In this document: piece after piece, positions 16,673 through 24,647 of the stretch
How positions within the stretch are numbered: position 1 is the first letter of the stretch
How the letters are laid out: every line of letters starts with the position of its first letter
Assembly: GCF_014191425.1 (NCBI RefSeq)
Contig: NZ_JACHWP010000005.1
Span: 1 to 64,000 of the forward strand
DNA: 64,000 nt
Source: Helcobacillus massiliensis
Lineage (GTDB): Bacteria > Actinomycetota > Actinomycetes > Actinomycetales > Dermabacteraceae
Direction: 5' to 3'
The notes under the pieces: model-generated
Database searches by the model: none
What the model was told of the DNA's origin: nothing
Seen by the model: only the letters and a program-made list of their open reading frames with translations
Translations under genes and position numbers: made by a program

Positions 16673-16893
16673 CGATCGGCGCACAGCAGTGACCGCATGT
16701 CGTACCGCATGCACTCGTTTGGCCAGGGTGTTTCGCTCCCAACCATGGTGACGTCGCGGTCTGCATGCGCCGCTGAGATACGTCCGATCGGACAGCAATT
16801 CCAGAGCGCGCTCATATCGCGCTGGCTCCGCGCGCGTCCATGGGCACCCTCGGGAGTAGTGCCCAGATCCCATGGGGTTCGGACCTCTCGTTG

Positions 16894-16915
16894 ACCTACC
16901 AAACATGAGGTAGGT
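16894..16915. promoter_or_regulatory. TetR-type operator upstream of the FAD oxidoreductase gene
   Basis: ACCTACC (16894-16900) and GGTAGGT (16909-16915) form a 22-bp dyad. It matches the palindrome in front of tetR (18627-18648) at 17 of 22 positions, including the spacer ACAT. Hence the TetR at 18660 probably controls this gene too. The stretch 16673-16893 to its left shows no gene. Confidence 0.75.
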
Positions 16916-16956
16916 ATTCTCAGGTGGGTCGAGACGTGGAACACATGGAGGAAACG

Positions 16957-18555
16957 ATGGACACATATGACGTCGTTGTGATCGGGGCAGGGGTCAACGG
17001 TCTGGTGGCCGCGGCTGAGCTCGCCACCGCCGGATGGAGTGTCGCTCTTGTGGAGCAGAACAGCCGCCTGGGTGGATTCATCGACTCTGGCGAGGCCACG
17101 CTGCCGGGTTACACGCACGACACATACTCCTCTTGGCATCCGCTGTTCGTCTCCGGTGGCGCATATGCGGCCCTCGGCCCAGACCTGCATGAGCACGGCC
17201 TCGAGTACGCGAACACCGACGGGGCTCTCACCGGCAGCATCTCTGCTGGCCGGGCGGCCGTGGCCTACCGCGATGCGGCAAAGACTGTCGAAGGGTTCAC
17301 GCACCCAGAGGACCAGGCGGCATACCTGGCCATGCTGGAAGAGATGGGCGAACGCGCGAATCTGGTCTTCAGGATCCTCGGCTCCGAGGTTCGATCCGCC
17401 GCAACAGTGAAGCTCGCGCTCAGTGCCCTTAAGTCTCAGAAGATCAAAGGGATGGATGCTCTCGCGCGGGATGCGGTGATGAGCGGGCGCGCGTTCGGGC
17501 GTGACCGGTTCACCGGCAGCGAGCCTGACCAGTTGTGGGCGCCGTGGTTGCTTCACGCCGGCATCTCCCCGGACAGCGCCACCGGCGGGATGATGATTCC
17601 CGTCCTCGCGATGACGATGCACGGTTTCGGTTTGCCCGTTGTCACTGGCGGAGCGAAGAACTTTGTGACCGCGTTCGAACGGCTTCTCTCTGAGCATGGC
17701 GTGACAGTCCTGACCGGTCATCGCGCGGAACGCGTCACCACGACTAACGGTCGCGCGACCGGCGTCGTCACCGACAAGGGCCTGATTAGCGCGCGGCGGG
17801 CGGTGATAGCGAGCGTCACCCCGCAGGCCCTCTACGGCACGCTCTTGAAAGACGAGCCCGTGCCCTGGGCCATCCGGCGGGACGCAGAACGGTTCCGGTT
17901 CGGGCGCGCCGCCATGCAGATCCACATCGCCCTGGATCGTCCTCTGCGCTGGACCGACGAGCGTTTCCAGGATGTCCCGCTACTCCACATCAGTGATGGC
18001 TCTGGCGGCACTGGCATTGCGTGCGCGCAGGCCGACGCGGGTGCCCTCCCCGCCGCGCCTACGATCGTTGTCGGTCGCCAGCATGTCCTCGATCAGAGTC
18101 GGGTGCCCGAGGGGGCGGGGTCTCTCTGGCTCCAGCTACAAGAGGTCCCTTGGCAACCCACCGCAGACAGTGCTGGCGCGATATCGGTCGACGGAACCTG
18201 GAATGCGGACACGACCAGGCGGTACGTCGAACGTGTTCTCGCCCGGATCGAAGAGCACGCTCCTGACCTAACTTCGAGCATCCTCGAGACCACGGTGATC
18301 ACTCCCACCGACCTGGCAGCCGCAAACCCTAACGCTGTTCATGGCGACCCCTACGGCGGTTCGATGGAGCTCGACCAGAATCTTCTCTGGCGCCCCCTCG
18401 CCCACTCGGGCAAACACACCACGGCGATCAAAGGTCTCCTGCACATCGGAGCGTCCACTCACCCCGGTGGAGGCCTCAGTGGCGGAGCCGGACACCTCGC
18501 AGCGCAAAGCCTCCTCTCCGCCAACAACCGCAGGAGCCTCATCTCCAAGAAATGA
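16957..18555 (+). CDS. FAD-dependent oxidoreductase, phytoene desaturase-like (COG1233 type)
   Basis: Flavoprotein of 532 residues with the dinucleotide-binding N-terminus DVVVIGAGVNGLVAAAELA, an Arg/Gly block RLGGFIDSGE, and the C-terminal FAD motif GLLHIGASTHPGGGLSGGAG typical of phytoene desaturases and related amine-oxidase-fold enzymes. No carotenoid synthase genes are near, so pigment synthesis is unlikely; its substrate is unknown. Start ATG 16957 follows GGAGG with a 5-nt spacer; two upstream in-frame starts lack that. The TetR operator at 16894-16915 suggests induction by a ligand of the adjacent TetR, together with the SMR pump. Confidence 0.85.
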   Translation: MDTYDVVVIGAGVNGLVAAAELATAGWSVALVEQNSRLGGFIDSGEATLPGYTHDTYSSWHPLFVSGGAYAALGPDLHEHGLEYANTDGALTGSISAGRAAVAYRDAAKTVEGFTHPEDQAAYLAMLEEMGERANLVFRILGSEVRSAATVKLALSALKSQKIKGMDALARDAVMSGRAFGRDRFTGSEPDQLWAPWLLHAGISPDSATGGMMIPVLAMTMHGFGLPVVTGGAKNFVTAFERLLSEHGVTVLTGHRAERVTTTNGRATGVVTDKGLISARRAVIASVTPQALYGTLLKDEPVPWAIRRDAERFRFGRAAMQIHIALDRPLRWTDERFQDVPLLHISDGSGGTGIACAQADAGALPAAPTIVVGRQHVLDQSRVPEGAGSLWLQLQEVPWQPTADSAGAISVDGTWNADTTRRYVERVLARIEEHAPDLTSSILETTVITPTDLAAANPNAVHGDPYGGSMELDQNLLWRPLAHSGKHTTAIKGLLHIGASTHPGGGLSGGAGHLAAQSLLSANNRRSLISKK

Positions 18556-18626
18556 CGGCGTCTGCAAGCGCAGCCGCCCGAGAGCCACCTTTGCCGTCAG
18601 AGGCTCAGCGATCGACATCACACTAG

Positions 18627-18659
18627 ACCGACCATACATATGGTCGGTACGATGGGGGT
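18627..18659 (+). promoter_or_regulatory. tetR promoter with overlapping operator
   Basis: Perfect 10-bp inverted repeat ACCGACCATA / TATGGTCGGT with a CA centre (18627-18648). It abuts the -10 box TACGAT (18648-18653), which ends 6 nt before the tetR ATG. The geometry fits autorepression of a leaderless tetR-SMR-SMR operon. Confidence 0.8.
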
Positions 18660-19172
18660 ATGGCAACGAAACTTGAGATCCTCGACGCCGCCCTCGAGGT
18701 GCTTCGACACGGAGACGCATTGACTCTTGATGCCGTCGCTCGGCACGCGGGGCTCACCAAGCCCGGGCTCGTCCATCACTTCGCTACGAAAGAGGGGCTG
18801 ACGGTCGCGGTTGTCGATCGAGTGATCGATCTCTGGGAAGCCGAGCTGCGTGAGCGAGTCAGCGACGAGTCCGACGAGGTAGAGAGGCTGCGCGCCTATG
18901 TCGAGTTCTCTCTCTTAGATGACCTCGACCCCAGCGACCTCGCTCTCCTCGCCGACGCGCGCCTGCGCGACAAGCTCAGTGACCAGTGGATGCGCCGCCT
19001 TGATCCCTGGTTCGGCTCAGGTCTGGACGACCCCAGGGTGCGCTCTGTCCGCCTCCTTGCCGACGGAGCCTGGTTCGACCGCTCCCTCGGCATCGTTGAG
19101 CTTTCCCGGGCGCAGCGCGAAAGCATGCTGAGCGTCGCGCTCGGCCTCATCAGTGAAGGAGTGCAGAAGTGA
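18660..19172 (+). CDS. TetR-family transcriptional regulator
   Basis: 170 residues. The N-terminal HTH is clear: ILDAALEVLRHGDALTLDAVARHAGLTKPGLVHHFATKEGL. The rest is the ligand-binding helical domain. The ATG at 18660 is 6 nt past its -10 box. Its TGA overlaps the GTG of the first SMR gene, so regulator and pump are translationally coupled. It probably represses its own operon and the FAD oxidoreductase gene through the two related 22-bp palindromes. The ligand is unknown; SMR-linked TetR proteins often respond to cationic toxicants. Confidence 0.93.
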   Translation: MATKLEILDAALEVLRHGDALTLDAVARHAGLTKPGLVHHFATKEGLTVAVVDRVIDLWEAELRERVSDESDEVERLRAYVEFSLLDDLDPSDLALLADARLRDKLSDQWMRRLDPWFGSGLDDPRVRSVRLLADGAWFDRSLGIVELSRAQRESMLSVALGLISEGVQK

Positions 19173-19513
19173 AGAAATGGCTGTTTCTCGTCGGTGCAGT
19201 TCTCCTGGAAGTGACCGGATCACTCTCCCTCAAGGGTGCGCTCGATGCTCCCGGACTCTATGTCCTCGTCGTCGCCGGATACGTCGGCTCCTTCTTGGCA
19301 CTGTTCATGTCTCTGCGCAACGGGATGGCCCTCGGCGTCGGTTACGGCATCTGGGGCGCTAGCGGCGTCGCACTCACAGCGATCATGTCGCTCGTGATCT
19401 ACGGCGAACCCATCACTCTGCTCATGGGTCTCGGCATCGTCATCATCATGGCCGGAGTACTACTGGTCGAACTCGGCTCCCAGGCCGCCCAGAAGAAAGA
19501 AGTAGCAGCATGA
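19169..19513 (+). CDS. Small multidrug resistance (SMR) family subunit 1
   Basis: 114-residue, four-helix inner-membrane protein. The essential membrane-embedded Glu is E14 (GAVLLEVTGSLSLK), followed by the usual GYGIWGASGVALTA and MGLGIVIIMAGVLLVEL blocks. GTG 19169 overlaps the tetR stop; its own stop overlaps the next SMR gene as ATGA. Paired, translationally coupled SMR genes usually encode heterodimeric pumps (EbrAB/YkkCD type), exporting lipophilic cations or small toxicants in exchange for protons. The substrate cannot be inferred. Confidence 0.92.
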   Translation: MKKWLFLVGAVLLEVTGSLSLKGALDAPGLYVLVVAGYVGSFLALFMSLRNGMALGVGYGIWGASGVALTAIMSLVIYGEPITLLMGLGIVIIMAGVLLVELGSQAAQKKEVAA

Positions 19514-19839
19514 GCGCCCTCGCACTGATCTCCCTCATCGGCGCGATCGCGGGCGAGGTCGCCGGCACCGTCTCACTCCGCATGGCCAGCAGCGGCAGAA
19601 AACTGTGGTGGATCGGCGTCGCAGCCGGCTACATCTTCGCCTTCAGCATGCTCGTCGTCGTCCTCGGACAGGGCGTCGCGCTCGGAGTCGCCTACGGAAT
19701 CTGGGCCGCTGCCGGCGTCGCCATCACCGCGATCATCAGCAGGCTCTTCTTCAAAGAACCCCTCACCTGGATCATGGGCCTCGGCATCGCCCTGATAGTC
19801 GGCGGCGTGCTACTCATCGAGATCGGCGCCACCCACTGA
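19510..19839 (+). CDS. Small multidrug resistance (SMR) family subunit 2
   Basis: 109-residue partner of the preceding SMR protein. The membrane Glu is E16 (GAIAGEVAGTVSLRMA); GVAYGIWAAAGVAITAII and MGLGIALIVGGVLLIEIG follow. The two subunits are clearly related but not identical, and opposite charge bias in their loops would suit antiparallel assembly (not calculated). ATG 19510 overlaps the previous stop. It is the last gene before an intergenic stretch of 106 nt that ends in site B. Confidence 0.92.
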   Translation: MSALALISLIGAIAGEVAGTVSLRMASSGRKLWWIGVAAGYIFAFSMLVVVLGQGVALGVAYGIWAAAGVAITAIISRLFFKEPLTWIMGLGIALIVGGVLLIEIGATH

Positions 19840-19929
19840 CCGGACCTGCGCCCCACGGCTCAGGATGTGGCGATTATGCCAGGAGGCCGAGAAGGATCCT
19901 GCCCGGTGGCGCCCATGGTTCCGGTTTCC

Positions 19930-19976
19930 CAGATTACCGGGGACCGGCATCGTTCGATCGCGAATTATTCCTCGGT
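19930..19976. other. Internal junction-like site B with a SRAP gene fragment
   Basis: Read on the minus strand, about 12 codons encode IIRDRTMPVPGN, aligned with IILNRTMPSPGN at the yedK junction (9 of 12 identical). Thus the DNA left of the core GAATTATTC (19962-19970) derives from another SRAP gene. The core overlaps the stop codon of the recombinase gene at 19965. Confidence 0.75.
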
Positions 19977-21413
19977 GGTCGTAGCTCGCAGTTCAGGGTA
20001 GGTGCCCCAGGTTGCATTGGTGTTGGCGGCATGTTTGAGGGCGGTTGCGATGTTGATGCCGACGACGTCGGCCACGACGCTGGCGGGGACCTGTTGGACG
20101 AGCTGGTCGATCCGGGCGCGGCGGACTTCTCGCACGCGGATACCGCGTGAGGAGAGGTGAAGGGCTACGTTGGCCTCACTCGTGTGGTGCTGGGGCATGG
20201 CGCCGGCGAAGAGCCATTCTGAGCCGCCGCCAGCGAATGGTCGCTCAGCCCGTGACTCGTCAAGGTGCTGACGAAGCAAACTGGTGATCGATGCAGGGAG
20301 CACAACCGGCGTCTTGCCGAACGCGATGGATACTTCGCCTTTGTCGTCGACGACGTCGGTTCGTCGCAGGCGGACGCAGTCGCACAGCCTCTGGGCGAAC
20401 ACCAGGATGAACAGGCCAATTATCCGACTGGGCAGGGGGATCGAACGGTCCTCAAGGAGAAGATCGATCTTGCTCCAGATGACCTCATCTGGCACCGAGG
20501 CATCGGGCCGAGGGGGCTTCCTGCCGGGTACGGCGACGGGACCCGTGAGGTGGTGACGCACGGCCCAGTTGAGGAAAGTCCTGTGGACGCTCTGATAGTC
20601 ATGCTCGGCGAAGAATCGATCGAGGGCGGCCTGGTTCAGCGTAGACAGTGAAAGGCCGTGGTCGTCGAGCCATGCCAGTAACCCTGCTATCTTGCGCAGC
20701 TCGGAGTACCGAGAGTTGGCGGTACTGGCGGTCACGGGCTGAGTAGTGGCGCGTTGGCGGAGCTTGCGCAGGATTTCCCAGGTGAAGTACTGCTTCAGGA
20801 TCGCGGCGTGTTTATCAGGAAGGCCCGCGATGAAGGCGGTGGCCTTGAGCTCGAAGTCGTTCAACTCGACGTCGATGGCGGAGAGTGTCCCTGCGCTGAT
20901 GAGCATGCGGCGGAGGTAGCGAACACGGGGCGATAGCGGGAGCGCGTTCAGTGTGTCGTGGCTGATTGCTGCTTGCCCAGTGGCCATCGCTCGGAGTGTC
21001 TCCCCGTTTGGCTCACGCCGGAGCCATCGTGTGGCCGAGCGGGGGTCGCGCGCGGTGAGCAGGTGTTCGTGTAAGGAAGCCAGGTCAGGGTGGATGCGCC
21101 CGTGCTTGTCGGAGAGGACTTCCCGGAGGCGGTCGGTCAGTCGGCATGTCCCGCACTGGGACCCGGTGAGCTGGTCTTCGCTACCGCAACTGGTGCAGCC
21201 GAACCGCGGCGGTGCGCCAGCGCAGCTCGCGCAGACGACACGCCTGTCACTGCCGTAGAACGCGAGGACTTTGACCTGACGGCATCCGGGGCACTGGCCA
21301 GGATGTCGCCTGAGCCGGGAGTAGCAGGCATTGCAGATGCGCCGCTCGAGGATGGCGTACCGAGCAGGGCCACCGCTTCCGCAGGAGTCGCAGCCGATTT
21401 GCACCGGAGTCAT
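19965..21413 (-). CDS. Zinc-ribbon protein with degenerate tyrosine-recombinase domain
   Basis: 482 residues. The first 100 hold several CxxC pairs (CDSCG, CNAC, CPGC, CASC, CTSCG, CGTC), probably three zinc ribbons. A helical core-binding-like region follows, and a C-terminal recombinase-like domain with the first catalytic Arg candidate in FILVFAQRLCDCVRL. The box II region (VREVRRARIDQLVQQVP; GINIATALKHAANTNATWG) lacks the HxxR His, the Gly-His pair and a Tyr at the expected nucleophile position, so I think it is a non-catalytic partner. It is last in a three-gene operon with the HTH protein and the active integrase, and its stop overlaps the left attachment core. Confidence 0.75.
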   Translation of the reverse strand: MTPVQIGCDSCGSGGPARYAILERRICNACYSRLRRHPGQCPGCRQVKVLAFYGSDRRVVCASCAGAPPRFGCTSCGSEDQLTGSQCGTCRLTDRLREVLSDKHGRIHPDLASLHEHLLTARDPRSATRWLRREPNGETLRAMATGQAAISHDTLNALPLSPRVRYLRRMLISAGTLSAIDVELNDFELKATAFIAGLPDKHAAILKQYFTWEILRKLRQRATTQPVTASTANSRYSELRKIAGLLAWLDDHGLSLSTLNQAALDRFFAEHDYQSVHRTFLNWAVRHHLTGPVAVPGRKPPRPDASVPDEVIWSKIDLLLEDRSIPLPSRIIGLFILVFAQRLCDCVRLRRTDVVDDKGEVSIAFGKTPVVLPASITSLLRQHLDESRAERPFAGGGSEWLFAGAMPQHHTSEANVALHLSSRGIRVREVRRARIDQLVQQVPASVVADVVGINIATALKHAANTNATWGTYPELRATTTEE

Positions 21414-21431
21414 AGAGGCTGCCTGCTCGTC

Positions 21432-21779
21432 TTACTCGGTCGGGCGATGAATCTTGGCCGGGATGGGCCGGAGGGAGCCGATAGCGGGGCCTTCTGTCCG
21501 TGGCGAGCCTCCAGCTCGGCGCGCGCGTTTGGCTTGGGCCGGCGGGATTTCGATGAGGTCGTTCGGAGTGCAGTCGAGGATGCGGCAGAGTGCCGCGAAC
21601 ACTTCGACGTTGAGGCGTTCCGGCGTCTTGGTCACAAGGCGGAAGACTTGCTCCCGTGAGAGTTGCACTCCCTGGGAGCGCAGTGGCTCGATGAGGTCGG
21701 TGGTTTGGAACATCCCCGCGGCAGCCATTACCTGGCGAAGCTGCCAGGTGATCGGAGTGTCATCACTGGGTGGTGTCAT
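21432..21779 (-). CDS. Small XRE/Cro-type HTH protein of the recombinase trio
   Basis: 115 residues. The HTH core runs WQLRQVMAAAGMFQTTDLIE ... LSREQVFRLVTKTPERLNVE and ends ALCRILDCTPNDLIEI, the HTH_26/XRE pattern, followed by a basic tail. ATG 21779 has GGAGG 5 nt before it and was preferred over an ATG 18 nt upstream. It overlaps the integrase gene by 17 nt and lies 18 nt before the zinc-ribbon gene, so the three are one operon. A role as excisionase-like factor or as regulator of the operon is inference. Confidence 0.8.
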   Translation of the reverse strand: MTPPSDDTPITWQLRQVMAAAGMFQTTDLIEPLRSQGVQLSREQVFRLVTKTPERLNVEVFAALCRILDCTPNDLIEIPPAQAKRARRAGGSPRTEGPAIGSLRPIPAKIHRPTE

Positions 21780-22878
21780 CAGGTCCTCCATAGACACGAG
21801 AGAGCGCTTTGGCGATCATCCGGTTCTTGTAATCGTCGCCCACGGAGGTGTAGATCGCCGTGGTCGAGGCATAGGCATGCCCTACTTGGTCCTGGACGAA
21901 CTTCTCCGCATAGCCCCACTCGATGAGGTTGGTGACGTAGGTGTGTCGCAGCGCGTGCACGCTTAGCTCGGCCGGCCATTCCAGTTGGTCGCGGATCGCG
22001 GCGAACCGCAGATCAATGTAGCGCGGCGACACCCGGCTGCCTCGCTCGGTTGGCCAGAGCGGCCCCGATGCCGAGTCGGTGAACCGTGGGCGAGCCGCGT
22101 CGATCCATTGCGCGAGGCCGTCGGTGATCCAGCCCAGCTCGGGCAGGGTCAACACTGATCTCCGGCGAGGTCCGGATCCGTGGGACCCCTTTCCCCACCG
22201 CACATCGACAGCTCCAAATCGCCCGAACCGTGGAGCCGCGCCGTTGGGTCGCAGATCTGCCACGTCCAGTCCGGTGGCTTCCGCCCGCCTCAGCCCGTAG
22301 GCATAGATCGTCTTGAAGATCTGGGCATCTCGGAGCGCCGAGAGAGCTCCCTTCCGGCCGCGGTGAACGATGGTCTCGACCCGTTCGTCGACTGCGGTGA
22401 AGAACTGCTCCAGCTCGTCGTAGGTGAGGGCGCGCCGCTCCGCGCGCCCTTCGTAGTCGAGTAGATGAGTAGCCGTGTTCCACTCGTGACAGATCTGCTG
22501 AGGCGTCGATCCGAAGCGTTCCTCGCACTCCGTTGCCCACTCGTACCGTGCGTCGGTGAGGTAGTCGCAGAACAGGCGAATGATCGTGTGATACCCGCGG
22601 ATCGTTGATCGCGCCGCTGGATGGGGACGCGACTTCGCCTGCGTGGTGAAGTCCTCCAAATCGCCCGGCGACCACTCCCACGGATACCGACCCGTGAACT
22701 CCCCAAACCGCCGCACAACTTGTGCCCGGCTCGCGATCGTCTGCCACGAGAGCGCCCTGCTGGCCTGCTGATCACTCCACCCCGAGAGCATCGCGTCAAG
22801 CACGAACTGCTTCTCGTCCAGCGCGCGCACGTTGCCGAGCCGTCGAAGCGGAGACACTCCGGGATGTTCGTGGACCAT
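21763..22878 (-). CDS. Tyrosine recombinase/integrase
   Basis: 371 residues with all catalytic boxes: Arg in YAYGLRRAEATGLDVADL, Lys in VRWGKGSHGSG, HALRHTYVTNLIEWG (HxxR), QVGHAYASTTAIYTSV (Gly-His and the Tyr nucleophile). An N-terminal SAM-like core-binding domain occupies about residues 40-130. It is the likely catalyst for the insertion in yedK, acting with the HTH and zinc-ribbon proteins encoded next to it. A 15-bp palindrome (22899-22913) lies 21 nt upstream of the ATG and may be a recombinase or repressor site. Confidence 0.93.
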   Translation of the reverse strand: MVHEHPGVSPLRRLGNVRALDEKQFVLDAMLSGWSDQQASRALSWQTIASRAQVVRRFGEFTGRYPWEWSPGDLEDFTTQAKSRPHPAARSTIRGYHTIIRLFCDYLTDARYEWATECEERFGSTPQQICHEWNTATHLLDYEGRAERRALTYDELEQFFTAVDERVETIVHRGRKGALSALRDAQIFKTIYAYGLRRAEATGLDVADLRPNGAAPRFGRFGAVDVRWGKGSHGSGPRRRSVLTLPELGWITDGLAQWIDAARPRFTDSASGPLWPTERGSRVSPRYIDLRFAAIRDQLEWPAELSVHALRHTYVTNLIEWGYAEKFVQDQVGHAYASTTAIYTSVGDDYKNRMIAKALSRVYGGPDDTTQ

Positions 22879-22885
22879 CGGGACA

Positions 22886-22915
22886 GTATTGCATCTGCTG
22901 CATCATTGATGCATC
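22886..22915. other. Element-end-like site D upstream of the recombinase operon
   Basis: TTGCATCTG (22889-22897) and the following AT-rich bases match the element side of the right yedK junction (TTGCATCTG at 25325-25333). TGCATCA-T-TGATGCA (22899-22913) is a perfect palindrome. It may be an old right end or an operator. Confidence 0.5.
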
Positions 22916-22959
22916 CCCTACAGGGCGCATCCGGAATTCGTGCCGAACCTACGGGTTGC

Positions 22960-24510
22960 TTAGTGCTCGTCGCCGAGTTTGCCGGAGAGGCGCTCCAAGC
23001 GCTCGAGGCTGGCGCCGTCGAGCCCGATGATGCGTGTTTCCTTGCCGCGGGCGGTGTATTTGGTCTGCACGGCGTCGAGGGCGGCGACAGTGGAGGCGTC
23101 CCAGACGTCGGCGGCGGTGAGGTCGATGATCACGGTTTGGGGATCTCCGGCGTAGTCGAACTGGTAGACCAGATCGTTGCTGGAGGCCCAGAACAGCTGA
23201 CCCTTGACGGCGTAGCGGCGAATGTCGATGGCGCCATCGCTGTTGACGTCGGTTTCCCACACCTTCTCGATGTGCACCAGGTGGGCGACGCGGCGGGCAA
23301 ACAGGATCATCGCCGTGATCACGCCGAGGACCACGCCGATGGCGAGGTTGTGGGTGGCGACGGTGGCGATGACGGTGACCAGCATGACGGCGGTCTCGGA
23401 CCAGGGCATCAGGCGCAGGGTGGAGGGCCGGATGCTGTGCCAGTCGAAAGTGGCGACGGAGACCATGATCATCACGGCGACCAGGGCTGCCATCGGGATC
23501 AGGCCGACGATGTCTCCCAGGGCCAGGACGAGGATCAGCAGGAAGACGCCGGCGAGGAAGGTGGAGATCCGGGTGCGGGCTCCGGACTGCTTCACGTTGA
23601 TCATGGTCTGGCCGATCATGGCGCAGCCGCCCATGCCGCCGAAGAACCCGGAGGCGATGTTCGCGATGCCCTGCCCCCAGGACTCGCGGGTCTTTTTGGA
23701 GTGAGTGTCGGTGATGTCGTCGACGAGTTTGGCGGTCATAAGCGATTCCATGATTCCCACGATCGCCATCGCGAAGGCGTAGGGGGCGATGATCTGCAGC
23801 GTCTCGAGGTTCAGGGGCACGTTGGGGATGAACAGGGACGGCAACGATTCGGGCAGCTCGCCCTGGTCGGAGACATTGGGCAGCTTCCATCCACTGACCA
23901 GCACAGCGCCGGTCAGCAGCACGATCGCGATCAGGGGCGCGGGGACCACGGTGGTCAGGCGCGGGACGAGGACCATGATCGCCAAGCCCGCCAGCACCAG
24001 GGGGTAGACGATCCAGGGGATGTCCTCACCGAAGAGGTGAGGCAGCTGGGCGGTGAAGATGAGGATCGCCAGGGCGTTGACGAAGCCGGTCATCACGCTG
24101 CGCGGGATGAACCGCATCAGCTTCGCCACGCCGAGCAGCGCCAGGACGACCTGCAGAACCCCGGCGAGGATCACGGTCGCGATCAAGTAATCGAGCCCGT
24201 ACTCAAGGGCGATGGGCGCGATCACCAGGGCGATCGCGCCGGTGGCGGCGGAGATCATCGCGGGCCGGCCACCGACGAACGCGATCGTGACCGCCATGAC
24301 GAACGAGGAGAACAGCCCGACCTGCGGGGGGACGCCGGCGAGGATGGAGAAGGAGATCGCCTCGGGGATCAGGGCGAGAGCAACGACGAGACCAGCGAGG
24401 ACCTCGGTCTTGAGCCGGCGGGGATTGCGCAGGGCCGAGAGAACGGTGTCCGGCTCCTGCTGGGAGTGTTGGGGTCCACTGTCGACGGGCGCAGTGCTGA
24501 GGGAAGTCAC
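22960..24510 (-). CDS. SulP-family anion transporter with STAS domain
   Basis: 516-residue membrane transporter of the SLC26/SulP family. The N-terminal motif ALIPEAISFSILAGVPPQVG and the TM blocks MISAATGAIALVIAP and GFFGGMGGCAMIGQTMINV are typical. A C-terminal STAS domain lies at about residues 425-505 (TVIIDLTAADVWDASTVAAL). Substrates in the family include sulfate, bicarbonate and other anions; this one is undetermined. It lies on the right arm of the yedK-inserted element, downstream of a MerR gene, with a MerR-type dyad between them. Confidence 0.92.
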   Translation of the reverse strand: MTSLSTAPVDSGPQHSQQEPDTVLSALRNPRRLKTEVLAGLVVALALIPEAISFSILAGVPPQVGLFSSFVMAVTIAFVGGRPAMISAATGAIALVIAPIALEYGLDYLIATVILAGVLQVVLALLGVAKLMRFIPRSVMTGFVNALAILIFTAQLPHLFGEDIPWIVYPLVLAGLAIMVLVPRLTTVVPAPLIAIVLLTGAVLVSGWKLPNVSDQGELPESLPSLFIPNVPLNLETLQIIAPYAFAMAIVGIMESLMTAKLVDDITDTHSKKTRESWGQGIANIASGFFGGMGGCAMIGQTMINVKQSGARTRISTFLAGVFLLILVLALGDIVGLIPMAALVAVMIMVSVATFDWHSIRPSTLRLMPWSETAVMLVTVIATVATHNLAIGVVLGVITAMILFARRVAHLVHIEKVWETDVNSDGAIDIRRYAVKGQLFWASSNDLVYQFDYAGDPQTVIIDLTAADVWDASTVAALDAVQTKYTARGKETRIIGLDGASLERLERLSGKLGDEH

Positions 24511-24586
24511 GGGGGAGTCCTAGCGAGATGAGAGGGATGGGCCCCGGCGGCACGGAACGTTTCCGTGAGGGACCCAAAGGCCAACC

Positions 24587-24601
24587 CTCACGTTACGTTA
24601 G
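24587..24601. promoter_or_regulatory. MerR-type dyad operator upstream of the SulP gene
   Basis: CTCACGTTACGTTAG is a 15-bp dyad with one mismatch, 77 nt before the SulP start. Such centrally spaced ACGT-n-ACGT dyads are typical MerR-family sites between -35 and -10. The adjacent MerR gene is the obvious candidate regulator. Confidence 0.6.
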
Positions 24602-24647
24602 CTTTTACCTCGTGAATACGAGTTCTGCGTCATAGACCACCCTCGCG

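Noticed and set aside
16957-18555. Carotenoid biosynthesis gene (phytoene desaturase)
   Set aside because: Only the fold matches. No crtB, crtE or cyclase genes are present, and the context is a TetR-SMR module.
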